Source: Dyadobacter sp. CECT 9275
GTDB taxonomy: Bacteria; Bacteroidota; Bacteroidia; Cytophagales; Spirosomataceae
Assembly (NCBI RefSeq): GCF_907164905.1
Contig: NZ_CAJRAF010000001.1
Location: forward strand, 1,771,001 to 1,835,000
Reading direction: 5' to 3'
DNA length: 64,000 nt
Under the pieces are notes generated by a model, which was not told where the DNA came from, searched no databases, and saw only the letters and a program-made list of their open reading frames with translations. Shown here piece by piece: positions 26,059 to 34,528 of this stretch (position 1 is its first letter; each line of letters starts with the position of its first letter). Both the position numbers and the translations under genes were made by a program.

Positions 26059-27015
26059 TTGTATTATATAACTGCCGCATCTTCCATCACCCACCAGCCA
26101 TCATTCGGTAATGATGGATTTTCCTCTGTGATCAGCCCGCTGGCGGAAGGTTCTGAGCTCATCCAACCCAACTATAAAGAATACATTGAGGCAGGCCTGT
26201 TGAGGAGAATGAGTAAAATCCTGCGAATGTCTGTAGCTTGTTCAAAAGACTGCCTGAGGCAGACCAGTACGGATCAGCCAGATGCTATTGTAGTCGGAAC
26301 CGGTCTAGGTTGTCTGCTGGACACCGAGAAGTTTCTGAACAACGTACTTACACTGGAAGGGATGTTACCACCCACATCTTTTATCCAGTCTACCCATAAT
26401 ACCATTGCCGGACAAATATCCCTGAGCCTTGGAAACCATGGATATAATATGACCCACACGCAAAATACGCTGTCTTTTGAATATGCTTTGCAGGACGCTT
26501 TACTGTTGCTGGCGGAAGAGCAGCGGAATATCCTGGTCGGGGCTTCTGATGAGCATATCCCGTTTCTGAACGAAGTATCTGAGCACCTGGGGCAGGGCCC
26601 GGCTGACATACCACTGACTTCAGGTGCTTCTTTTTTTATGGTATCCGAAGAGAGGGAGAACGCATTGGCAGAAATCATTGATGTAGAGGTTGCGGGAGCA
26701 GTGCAGGATATACCCGCTGCTGTTACAGCATTTCTGGCTCATAACGGACTGACTGCCATGGACCTGGATCTGGTACTGTATCCTTCGGCTGATTTTGGTG
26801 GATCGGCTGATTTTCAGTTTGTTAAAAGTGAAGATGCCGGGCTAGCGTTTGTGGAATATTTGCCATACTCCGGTTTGTATGCAACGGCCTCTGCCTTTGC
26901 TCTGCATTTTGCTGTTGACCGGTTCGGGCAGGGGAGAGCGGGTGCGCTTGCATTAGTATGTAATCGGATGAACAGGAATTTGGGTTTAACGCTTATTCGG
27001 TCCGTTGAAGCATAA
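26059..27015 (+). CDS. Ketosynthase-like protein without catalytic Cys (chain-length-factor type), copy 2
   Basis: A 318-residue paralogue of the protein at 8037. Both share AGLLRRM-K--RM, GTG-G, PT-F-QST-N--AG and GYN-TH. Here the nucleophile region reads THTQNTLSFE, with Asn136 at the expected Cys position. The start is TTG, supported because the first residues MYYIT align with MIYIT of the ATG-started paralogue. It follows KS 3 by 38 bases and overlaps the deacetylase gene by eleven bases. A chain-length-factor role with KS 3 is inferred. Confidence 0.72.
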   Translation: MYYITAASSITHQPSFGNDGFSSVISPLAEGSELIQPNYKEYIEAGLLRRMSKILRMSVACSKDCLRQTSTDQPDAIVVGTGLGCLLDTEKFLNNVLTLEGMLPPTSFIQSTHNTIAGQISLSLGNHGYNMTHTQNTLSFEYALQDALLLLAEEQRNILVGASDEHIPFLNEVSEHLGQGPADIPLTSGASFFMVSEERENALAEIIDVEVAGAVQDIPAAVTAFLAHNGLTAMDLDLVLYPSADFGGSADFQFVKSEDAGLAFVEYLPYSGLYATASAFALHFAVDRFGQGRAGALALVCNRMNRNLGLTLIRSVEA

Positions 27016-27769
27016 CATTGTTACATACGCAGCCGCAACGGCCATTGTAGTCCTTGGTTTTATCTTTTGGGAAACCGGATTCGCCTATTTTGTGATCGGG
27101 GGTATTGCTTTGTTGTATCTGAGCATAACGGCTTACGGCTCAGCGCAGATCGGGGCTAATTATTTCCTCAGATCGATTAACCGCGGAACGAAAAAGTCCA
27201 TAGCACTGACTTTCGATGACGGGCCAGATCCTGATAATACTCCCCGGATACTGGCCATCCTGCGTGAAAAACAGGTATCGGCTACCTTTTTCGTGATCGG
27301 GAAGAAAGCGGAAAAAGAGCCCGCGCTTCTCAGGCAAATCCTTGCAGAAGGGCATACCGTTGCCAATCATTCGTACAGTCATAACGTGTTCATCGGCTTT
27401 TTTTCGACGGCGCGGCTGGTCAGGGATTTTGAAAAATGTAATCAGGTTATTCAGGATATCACCGGGAAAAGGCCCGCTTATTTGCGCCCACCTTTCGGAG
27501 TTACTAATCCGCGTTATGCCGCAGTATTACAACAGCTGCACATGCATTCAATTGGCTGGTCGCTGAGAAGCCTGGATACCCGGGCCAAAAATAAGTATCA
27601 GCTGATAGACCGGATATTAACCCGTTTAAAAAAGAGAGACATCGTTTTATTGCACGACCATCTGTCTGTAACGGCGGATGCCCTGGAAGATGTTATCGAA
27701 CATTGCAGGCAAAAACGGGTCGTCATTGAGCCGCTGCACACCATCATTCAAAAAGAACCTTATGCTTAA
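27005..27769 (+). CDS. Polysaccharide deacetylase family protein (NodB domain)
   Basis: A 254-residue protein with one or two N-terminal membrane helices (about residues 6-40) and a NodB-type carbohydrate esterase 4 domain. The motifs are LTFDDGPDPDN (metal-binding Asp pair), NHSYSHN (the two His ligands), RPPFGVTN and a C-terminal VLLHDH. Such enzymes remove N-acetyl groups from sugars or act on related amides at the cell surface. The start is TTG, overlapping the previous gene by eleven bases, and the next gene overlaps its end by eight bases. Co-location suggests modification of a sugar attached to the pigment; this is inference. Confidence 0.83.
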   Translation: MKHNIVTYAAATAIVVLGFIFWETGFAYFVIGGIALLYLSITAYGSAQIGANYFLRSINRGTKKSIALTFDDGPDPDNTPRILAILREKQVSATFFVIGKKAEKEPALLRQILAEGHTVANHSYSHNVFIGFFSTARLVRDFEKCNQVIQDITGKRPAYLRPPFGVTNPRYAAVLQQLHMHSIGWSLRSLDTRAKNKYQLIDRILTRLKKRDIVLLHDHLSVTADALEDVIEHCRQKRVVIEPLHTIIQKEPYA

Positions 27770-28388
27770 GTATCCGATATTTCTTTTCTTGTTTTTTGTT
27801 CAGATACATTCTGTTTCGGCGCAGGATTTTAAACCTGTGCAGGATCCGGCACAGGTTGTGGCCGAACTTAAAAAGTCAGCACAAAACACCGGCAGCATTC
27901 AGGCAAATTTTAAAGAAGAGAAATACCTTGCAGTTTTGAAAGAACCCCAGAAAACAGCAGGAATATTTTATTATCAGAAGGAAAACAAAATGCGGTGGGA
28001 GCAGGAAAGCCCATCCAGGTATATCATTCTGATCAATGGTGATCAAATGCGGGTGAGTGATAACGGCAAGGAGAAAAATGTAGCCGCAGGCCGTATGGCA
28101 GGCCAGATCAAGGATCTGATGATTGGCCTCGTGAACGGCGACTTCCAGGATAATAAGGGATTTTCGAAAGCGTATTTTGAAAAGGCGGATCAATACCTGA
28201 TCGTCCTGACACCTGTGAATAAGAGATTGAAAAATGTGTATTCTAAAATCAGTCTGGTTTTTACCAAGAGCTCGTTCAGGCTGCGGGAACTAACTTTTTT
28301 TGAAAAAAGCGGCGATAAAAGCATCATGAAGTTTTCGAATGAAAAAATCAACCAGCCGATAACTGCCGGAATCTTTGATAAGTTGTAA
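27762..28388 (+). CDS. LolA-like outer-membrane lipoprotein carrier
   Basis: A 208-residue periplasmic protein. A signal peptide (MLKYPIFLFLFFVQIHSVSAQ) is followed by a LolA fold with GSIQANFKEEKYLAVLKEP, then GIFYYQKENKMRWEQ and SRYIILINGDQ. LolA shields lipids or lipoproteins in the periplasm. Aryl-polyene clusters contain a LolA-like protein, thought to carry the lipid-linked pigment to the outer membrane. The open frame extends upstream to 27678, but the ATG at 27762 gives a clean signal peptide and overlaps the deacetylase by eight bases. Confidence 0.85.
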   Translation: MLKYPIFLFLFFVQIHSVSAQDFKPVQDPAQVVAELKKSAQNTGSIQANFKEEKYLAVLKEPQKTAGIFYYQKENKMRWEQESPSRYIILINGDQMRVSDNGKEKNVAAGRMAGQIKDLMIGLVNGDFQDNKGFSKAYFEKADQYLIVLTPVNKRLKNVYSKISLVFTKSSFRLRELTFFEKSGDKSIMKFSNEKINQPITAGIFDKL

Positions 28389-28408
28389 GTCTTTCTGTTT
28401 CATATCTT

Positions 28409-28765
28409 ATGTTTCTTAATAGTTTATACACCGTCAGAAGTATTGATCAGGAAGAGGGCGTTATTATGGCGGAAATCCGGCTGGATGCGTCTCATCCCAT
28501 TTACAGGGGACATTTTCCCGGGATGCCGGTAACTCCTGGTGTTATCCAGCTGGAGATCGTAAAGGAAATTATGCAGCAGCACCTGGGCCGAAAGCTCCGG
28601 CTGAAAAATATGCGGACCTGTAAGTTTTTACAAATTCTTAATCCCGAAGAAACGCCCGTTGTGAATATAGGTATTAAATTTACGGATGGCGAATTTCTGG
28701 AAGTCATGTCATCCGGGTCTTTTAAAGAAACAGTTTATTTCAAGGCCCAGTCGTCCTACGCCTAG
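28409..28765 (+). CDS. Hot-dog 3-hydroxyacyl-ACP dehydratase (FabZ/ApeI type)
   Basis: A 118-residue dehydratase-like protein with the complete FabZ motif HPIYRGHFPGMPVTPG, including the catalytic His, and the helix with Glu (GVIQLEIVKEIM). It removes water from 3-hydroxyacyl-ACP to form the double bonds of the polyene. It is shorter than housekeeping FabZ by about 30 residues. Its likely partner is the His-less hot-dog protein at 20774. It lies 20 bases after the LolA-like gene. Confidence 0.82.
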   Translation: MFLNSLYTVRSIDQEEGVIMAEIRLDASHPIYRGHFPGMPVTPGVIQLEIVKEIMQQHLGRKLRLKNMRTCKFLQILNPEETPVVNIGIKFTDGEFLEVMSSGSFKETVYFKAQSSYA

Positions 28766-28831
28766 CACTGCTGCAGTTACCTCATACCTTCTTTCTCAAA
28801 ACTGATCCAGTCTTAACCCGATATCCCCAAA

Positions 28832-29983
28832 ATGACCCTGGCAGCCATTCAATGTTGTGTCCTTATACCCACTTACAATAATCAGAATACGCTGAAACGG
28901 GTAATTGATGGTGTGCTGGAGTATGCGGAAGCGAAGGATATTTTTGTGATCAACGATGGATCAACGGACCAGACAGCCGTTATTCTGGCTAAGTACCCGG
29001 ACATTCATATCCTGACAAACCAGGTAAACCGGGGTAAGGGATACTCCCTGCGAAAGGGGTTTGCAGAAGCCTATGCCCGGGGGTATCAGAATGCCATTTC
29101 AATAGACTCGGATGGTCAGCATTTGCCGGGAGATATCCCGCTTTTTATCAGCAAGGCTATGGAGTATCCGGGAGCGCTCATCATGGGTTCCAGGAATATG
29201 AACCAGGAGGGAGTTCCGGGCAAGAGTTCGTTCGGTAACAAGTTTTCCAATTTCTGGTTTACTTTTGAAACCGGCCTGACCCTTCCTGATACACAAACCG
29301 GCTTCCGCCTGTATCCCCTTGAACCGATCAGCCAAATCAGTTTATTTACCAATAAGTTTGAAACCGAAATCGAGGTGATCGTTCGGCTTGCCTGGAAGGA
29401 TGTACCCATTGTGCCGGTGAGTATCCGGGTGATTTATGATAAAAATGAAAGGGTAACCCATTTTCGCCCCTTTCGCGACTTTACGCGTATCAGCATTCTC
29501 AATACCTATTTTGTTATCCTCACTTTGCTGTATTACCTGCCCAAGCGGCTGTTGAGGAATGTCAGGCGTAAAGGGCTTTGGGAGATTATCCGGCAGGAGG
29601 CCGTCAAGCCGGAGGAAAGTAACGTAAGCAAGGCAAAGTCCATCGGTTTCGGCTTTTTTATGGGAATTGTTCCTATCTGGGGATTTCAGTTGCTGACGGG
29701 AATTCCCCTTGCCGTTTATTTCCGTATGAACAAAGTACTTTTTCTAACAGCCGCGAATGTCAGCTTACCTCCTTTTATCCCGTTTATAATCTTTGGCAGT
29801 TATAAGTTCGGCGGGTTGTTCTATCGTAACGGGGTGGAACTCACCTCCATGGATAACCTCACGCTGGCGTCTATCCACATGAACATTGTTCAATATTTTG
29901 TTGGAGGGACACTTCTAGCGGGTATAGCCGGAACGGCCGGATTTCTGGTGTCTTATCTCATCCTCAGCATTTTCAGAAAGTAA
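28832..29983 (+). CDS. Glycosyltransferase family 2 with C-terminal DUF2062
   Basis: A 383-residue protein with two parts. Residues 1-240 form a GT-A glycosyltransferase related to dolichol-phosphate mannose synthase (VLIPTYNNQNTL, VINDGSTDQT, NRGKGYSLRKG, AISIDSDGQH, DTQTGFRLYP). The C-terminal part is a DUF2062 domain with several membrane helices (KSIGFGFFMGIVPIWGFQ, ANVSLPPFIPF). Such GT2-DUF2062 fusions recur in aryl-polyene/flexirubin clusters. It probably transfers a sugar at the membrane. It is the last gene of the cluster, and a 326-base spacer separates it from hppA. Confidence 0.83.
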   Translation: MTLAAIQCCVLIPTYNNQNTLKRVIDGVLEYAEAKDIFVINDGSTDQTAVILAKYPDIHILTNQVNRGKGYSLRKGFAEAYARGYQNAISIDSDGQHLPGDIPLFISKAMEYPGALIMGSRNMNQEGVPGKSSFGNKFSNFWFTFETGLTLPDTQTGFRLYPLEPISQISLFTNKFETEIEVIVRLAWKDVPIVPVSIRVIYDKNERVTHFRPFRDFTRISILNTYFVILTLLYYLPKRLLRNVRRKGLWEIIRQEAVKPEESNVSKAKSIGFGFFMGIVPIWGFQLLTGIPLAVYFRMNKVLFLTAANVSLPPFIPFIIFGSYKFGGLFYRNGVELTSMDNLTLASIHMNIVQYFVGGTLLAGIAGTAGFLVSYLILSIFRK

Positions 29984-30309
29984 ACTTCTTTGTTCCGATT
30001 TTTTATACCAGAGCCACTTTCGCGGCAGGATGCCTTACAGTGATTTTTGGCGCGCCCGGGTTGTTCTGGAAGTATCAGGATTTGCTCTTTTTCGGGCCTT
30101 TCACTACCCTGAACAGCACGTTTTTGTATTTTGTCTGGTAACCAGCTCCTTGTGGCATTGTGTCTATTGTGCGGCAGGGAAAATCTCTTTAATTTTTTAT
30201 AAAAACTGTTTGAATTGGCCAAAAAAAGTGGTTTTCCCATTTTGTAATGGCAGGGCAATCTCTATATTTACGAAATTTTAAATTCTTTAACCAAATCCTA
30301 ATCGTTCGC
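29984..30309. other. Spacer between the pigment cluster and hppA
   Basis: No gene with a credible start is seen. One plus-strand frame is open and hydrophobic from about 29990 to 30140 but lacks a start codon. The end of the spacer carries a promoter-like sequence for hppA at 30241-30270. No terminator hairpin for the pigment operon is recognisable. Confidence 0.5.
30241..30270 (+). promoter_or_regulatory. Candidate promoter of hppA
   Basis: TTTG at 30241-30244 is followed after 18 bases by TATATTTA (30263-30270), one base from the TAnnTTTG box. The expected leader is about 33 bases to the ATG at 30310. Confidence 0.35.
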
Positions 30310-32925
30310 ATGAGTTATATTACCTATTTAGTGCCGATTCTTGGCTTAATTGGCTTGCTGGTTATGTTTTTTAAGAGGGGATGGGTTGTCCGACAAGACT
30401 CAGGTGATCCTAATATGAAAGAAATTGCTGATGCCATTGCAGACGGTGCATTAGCCTTCCTCAAAGCCGAATGGAGAGTACTCATCATTTTTGGAATCAT
30501 TGTCAGTATACTTCTGGGATGGTCTGGAACGCTGGTGGAAAATTCCAGCGTATTCATAGGTGTGTCGTTCATTGCCGGGGCCTTCATTTCCGCCTATGCC
30601 GGATATATCGGCATGAATATCGCCACAAAATCAAACGTTCGCACTACGCAGGCTGCACGTACAAGCCTGAGTAAAGCACTGGAAGTATCCTTTACAGGTG
30701 GTTCTGTGATGGGTATCGGCGTGGCCAGTCTCGCTGTAATCGGTCTCGGGGGGCTGTTCATTATTCTCTATTATTCCTTTGTGAAGGAAGGTGCTGACGT
30801 AAACGGTGCGGCCATGGAAAAAGTGCTGGAAGTACTGGCAGGTTTTTCCCTCGGTGCTGAATCCATAGCGCTTTTTGCACGTGTAGGCGGTGGTATTTAT
30901 ACCAAAGCGGCTGACGTAGGTGCTGACCTCGTTGGTAAAGTGGAAGCGGGTATTCCGGAGGATGACCCGCGTAACCCGGCGACCATTGCGGATAACGTAG
31001 GCGATAACGTGGGTGACGTAGCCGGTATGGGTGCCGATTTGTTTGGTTCGTATGTTGCTACCATTCTTGCAACGATGGTTTTGGGGCGGGAGATTATTTC
31101 AAGCGGAGATAATTTCGGAGGTATTGCCCCCATTCTTTTACCGATGGTCATCGCCGGGGTCGGACTTGTGGCATCTATCATAGGAATGCTGCTGGTAAAG
31201 GTAACTTCCGATCAGGGAGATGTGCAGGGCGCATTGAACCGCGGAAACTGGGGCTCAATCATTATTACTCTTGTAGTATCCTATCCTCTGACCATGTGGA
31301 TGTTACCTTCCGGTTCGCTGGTGATCAGAGGAGTGGAGTTCGGTGCAATGGACGTTTTTTACGCTATTTTACTGGGTTCTGTTGTGGGTGCTATCATGGC
31401 GTATGTTACTGAGTATTACACGGCCATGGGCAAACGCCCTGTTCAGTCGATCGTGAATCAATCTTCCACCGGGCATGCAACCAACATCATCGGAGGACTT
31501 TCCGTTGGGATGGAATCTACTGTTATTCCGACGCTGGTATTGGCTGCTGGGATTTTTATCAGTTACGAATTTGCAGGTTTATACGGCGTTGCTATTGCAG
31601 CGGCAGGTATGATGGCTACCACTGCCATGCAGCTCGCTATTGATGCTTTCGGGCCGATTGCCGACAATGCTGGTGGTATTGCTGAAATGGCACATTTGCC
31701 GGAGGAAGTGCGCGGCCGTACGGATATCCTGGATGCTGTAGGAAACACCACGGCTGCCTCGGGAAAAGGTTTTGCAATTGCATCTGCTGCGCTCACTTCT
31801 CTGGCTCTTTTTGCGGCATTTTGTGGTGTAGCTGGTATCAGTGCTATTGATATCTACAAAGCTAACGTACTGGCGGGTCTGTTTGTCGGTGCGATGATAC
31901 CCTTCATTTTCTCTTCCCTTGCGATTGCGGCTGTGGGTCGTGCAGCCATGAAAATGGTGGAAGAGGTGCGTCGTCAGTTTCGTGAAATTCCGGGAATTAT
32001 GGAAGGTACTGCCAAGCCCGAATATGATAAATGTGTGGCTATCTCTACTCAGGCTTCCATAAAGGAAATGATTGCCCCAGGCTTGATAGCCCTGATCGTC
32101 CCGGTGCTCGTTGGTTTTCTTTTTGGACCTGAGGTATTGGGCGGTACGCTGGCTGGTGTAACGGTCTCGGGCGTACTAATGGGTATTTTTCAGAACAACG
32201 CAGGCGGTGCCTGGGATAATGCCAAAAAATCCTTTGAAAAGGGTGCGGTAATCAATGGACAGACTTATTACAAAAAATCGGATCCGCATAAAGCGGCTGT
32301 TACGGGGGATACTGTCGGTGATCCTTTTAAGGATACCTCCGGTCCTTCGATGAACATTCTGATCAAGCTGATGTCTATCGTTTCACTGGTGATTGCCCCG
32401 CATATCGCGGTTACCTCGCATGAGGCGGTAGAGGTAGTGGAAGTGATGGAAACACCGGTGGTTGTATCCGAAACTGCTATTCTGGAGCTGAACGGGATGA
32501 AACTGAATATTGCAGCCTCCGGTACTCCGGTAGAGTCTGCACTACTGGAGTTCATCCAATCGGATGCCAAAGCTGACAAGGAAACCTGGTTCGATTTTGA
32601 CCGTTTGTTATTTGAAACAGGCAGTGATAAACTTAAACCTGTTTCTCAGGAGCAACTTGAAAACGTGGCCGAAATTCTGAAAGCCTATCCGAACGTAAAA
32701 GTCAAACTCGGCGGTTATACGGATAATACCGGAGATTCCGTTGCTAACCTTAAACTTTCCACAGCAAGAGCCGAATCGGTGGAAGGTTCTCTTAGGGACC
32801 TGGGAATTGAGGCTTCCCGGCTGGAGTCCGAGGGGTATGGAGAAGAACATCCTGTGGCTTCCAACGAAACCGAGGAAGGAAGAGCTCAGAACAGAAGGAT
32901 TTCGATACGGGTGACGAGCAAGTAG
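30310..32925 (+). CDS. hppA: K+-dependent membrane pyrophosphatase fused to an OmpA-type peptidoglycan-binding domain
   Basis: An 871-residue ion-pumping pyrophosphatase. The pyrophosphate/Mg site signature is [11 protein letters not shown] (Asp202 to Glu212), followed by [29 protein letters not shown] has Ala482 where K+-independent enzymes carry Lys, so K+-dependent activity is expected; H+ versus Na+ cannot be decided here. After the last membrane helix (about residues 680-700) comes a linker and then an OmpA domain at about 760-871. Asp805 (GYTDNTG) and Arg820 (LSTARAES) are 15 apart, as in peptidoglycan-binding OmpA proteins, and NRRISIRV closes it. The ATG at 30310 is preferred over a frame opening at 30247. 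Membrane pyrophosphatases end outside the cytoplasm, so the domain would face peptidoglycan. Confidence 0.9.
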   Translation: MSYITYLVPILGLIGLLVMFFKRGWVVRQDSGDPNMKEIADAIADGALAFLKAEWRVLIIFGIIVSILLGWSGTLVENSSVFIGVSFIAGAFISAYAGYIGMNIATKSNVRTTQAARTSLSKALEVSFTGGSVMGIGVASLAVIGLGGLFIILYYSFVKEGADVNGAAMEKVLEVLAGFSLGAESIALFARVGGGIYTKAADVGADLVGKVEAGIPEDDPRNPATIADNVGDNVGDVAGMGADLFGSYVATILATMVLGREIISSGDNFGGIAPILLPMVIAGVGLVASIIGMLLVKVTSDQGDVQGALNRGNWGSIIITLVVSYPLTMWMLPSGSLVIRGVEFGAMDVFYAILLGSVVGAIMAYVTEYYTAMGKRPVQSIVNQSSTGHATNIIGGLSVGMESTVIPTLVLAAGIFISYEFAGLYGVAIAAAGMMATTAMQLAIDAFGPIADNAGGIAEMAHLPEEVRGRTDILDAVGNTTAASGKGFAIASAALTSLALFAAFCGVAGISAIDIYKANVLAGLFVGAMIPFIFSSLAIAAVGRAAMKMVEEVRRQFREIPGIMEGTAKPEYDKCVAISTQASIKEMIAPGLIALIVPVLVGFLFGPEVLGGTLAGVTVSGVLMGIFQNNAGGAWDNAKKSFEKGAVINGQTYYKKSDPHKAAVTGDTVGDPFKDTSGPSMNILIKLMSIVSLVIAPHIAVTSHEAVEVVEVMETPVVVSETAILELNGMKLNIAASGTPVESALLEFIQSDAKADKETWFDFDRLLFETGSDKLKPVSQEQLENVAEILKAYPNVKVKLGGYTDNTGDSVANLKLSTARAESVEGSLRDLGIEASRLESEGYGEEHPVASNETEEGRAQNRRISIRVTSK

Positions 32926-32943
32926 TCCATACCCGTATAACAT

Positions 32944-32975
32944 GCAAAAAACCGGCCTTTTCGCCGGTTTTTTGC
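32944..32975 (+). terminator. Rho-independent terminator after hppA
   Basis: A perfect 13-bp inverted repeat (32944-32956 with 32963-32975) with a 6-base loop and a T-run inside the 3' arm, 18 bases after the hppA stop. Confidence 0.85.
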
Positions 32976-33238
32976 GTTTACTGACCATTCAACCAATAGG
33001 ATGATTGAGTTGATTTTCTCCCGAACAGAAAATGTTGTAATGATCCGGACATCAAAATAGTTACAAATAGGGACTTTGTAGAACAGGCTGATAATTTTAT
33101 TTAAATCTTATTGATTAAATGAATAAAAGTTGTCATGCCAATTATCTAACTTTGCAAATAAGTTGATATTATTATCAGATCTGAGGAACTATAAAAGCAT
33201 TTCTTCGGGTTGTTGTTGCGTAAGTTGCTGTAATACAA

Positions 33239-34471
33239 ATGAGTCGTAAAAGATATTCCTTCATCATCCTGATACTAGGTTCGCTCGCTACTGTGAGTCC
33301 GTTTTCGATCGATATGTATCTCCCGGGTTTCCCCACCATCGCCAGCGACCTTCACACCACCATTGATAAAGTACAATTTTCGTTAACAGGATATCTGATC
33401 GGAATTTGTATCAGCCAGTTGATCTATGGACCGCTGATTGACAGGTTTGGCAGGAAAACGCCCCTGTATGCGGGTTTGGTTTTGTATGTACTCGCATCGG
33501 TCGGCTGTGCGCTGACATCATCCGTCGAAGCGCTGATCATCATGCGTTTTTTTCAGGCAATGGGCGGATGTGTGGGGTTGGTCGCGTCACAGGCGCTTGT
33601 CAGTGATTTGTTTCCTGCCGGAAAAAGAGCGGAGGTTTTTTCCATGATCACACTGGTGATCGCGGTTTCTCCCATGATCGCCCCGACTGTCGGCGGTTAC
33701 GTAACTGTCGGTTTCGGCTGGCAGTGGTTATTTATTATCCTTGCGGGGATTGTGTCCATCATGATTGTTGGGATTTATTTTTTTCTGCCCACCGGCCAGG
33801 CAGCAGATCACTCCATCTCCCTGCGACCGCGCTCGGTACTGGATAGCTATATCACTGTGATCAAACAGCCCCAGTTTCTGATCTACACCCTTGCCGGTGG
33901 AGTGGCTACTGCGGCCCCCTTCGCCTATATTTCTGGGTCTTCAGATGTTTTTATGAATTTATATAAAGTTACGGAGCAGCAGTACGGGTGGATATTTGCC
34001 CTATTGGCGGTGGCTATGATCGGTTCTACCCAGTTTAACCATTTTTTGCTTAAGAAGTATTCCAGTGAACAGGTCATTAAGGTTACCTTGATCGGGCAGA
34101 CTATTATGGGGTTGTTCCTGATCGTCGGAGTTTGGGATCACTGGTTTAACCTGTACAGCCTTATCGGGACGATGTTTATATTTCTGATTGGCCAGGGGTT
34201 GACGGGCCCCAATATCACAGCTCTGTCACTGGCACCGTTTCGCAAGCACACGGGAAGCGCTTCTGCACTAATGGGCAGCTGGAGAATGGGAGCGGGTGCC
34301 ATCATCTCCGCTATCGTCAGTATTTTACATAACGGGACTGCCATGCCTATGGTTGGAATAATGGCCGCCTGTGCCATGGTTGGTCTCGGTATCCTTTATG
34401 CTGGGAATTCGGTAGTGCGGTATCGCGCGAGCAGGCGTGATGTGGAAGAAGAAGTTTCGGTACTGCTCTAA
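33239..34471 (+). CDS. Bcr/CflA family drug-efflux MFS transporter
   Basis: A 410-residue, 12-helix proton antiporter of the major facilitator superfamily. The N-terminus SPFSIDMYLPGFPTIASDL is the Bcr/CflA hallmark. The loop between helices 2 and 3 (GPLIDRFGRKTPLYAG) and RFFQAMGGCVG after helix 4 are also typical. It likely exports small hydrophobic drugs or metabolites; the substrate is unknown. A TAACTTTG box at 33147-33154 lies upstream, but no -33 element at the right distance is seen. It is convergent with the nucleoside hydrolase gene. Confidence 0.88.
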   Translation: MSRKRYSFIILILGSLATVSPFSIDMYLPGFPTIASDLHTTIDKVQFSLTGYLIGICISQLIYGPLIDRFGRKTPLYAGLVLYVLASVGCALTSSVEALIIMRFFQAMGGCVGLVASQALVSDLFPAGKRAEVFSMITLVIAVSPMIAPTVGGYVTVGFGWQWLFIILAGIVSIMIVGIYFFLPTGQAADHSISLRPRSVLDSYITVIKQPQFLIYTLAGGVATAAPFAYISGSSDVFMNLYKVTEQQYGWIFALLAVAMIGSTQFNHFLLKKYSSEQVIKVTLIGQTIMGLFLIVGVWDHWFNLYSLIGTMFIFLIGQGLTGPNITALSLAPFRKHTGSASALMGSWRMGAGAIISAIVSILHNGTAMPMVGIMAACAMVGLGILYAGNSVVRYRASRRDVEEEVSVLL

Positions 34472-34490
34472 TGGTAGGTAGGTAATACAT

Positions 34491-34523
34491 TACGGAGAGG
34501 CTACCGTCTGGTTCCTCTCCGTA
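34491..34523. terminator. Hairpin between convergent genes, candidate bidirectional terminator
   Basis: A perfect 10-bp inverted repeat (34491-34500 with 34514-34523) with a 13-base loop lies between the stop of the MFS gene and the stop of the nucleoside hydrolase. There is no T-run on either side, so termination may need Rho or the call may be wrong. Confidence 0.4.
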
Positions 34524-34528
34524 GCCCT

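Noticed and set aside
29990..30140. Hydrophobic open frame after the GT2 gene
   Set aside because: About 50 codons with a membrane-like composition but no ATG, GTG or TTG start, so not called.
33130..33154. TTG-N14-TAACTTTG upstream of the MFS gene
   Set aside because: The -7 box fits, but the 14-base spacing is too short for a promoter of this type.
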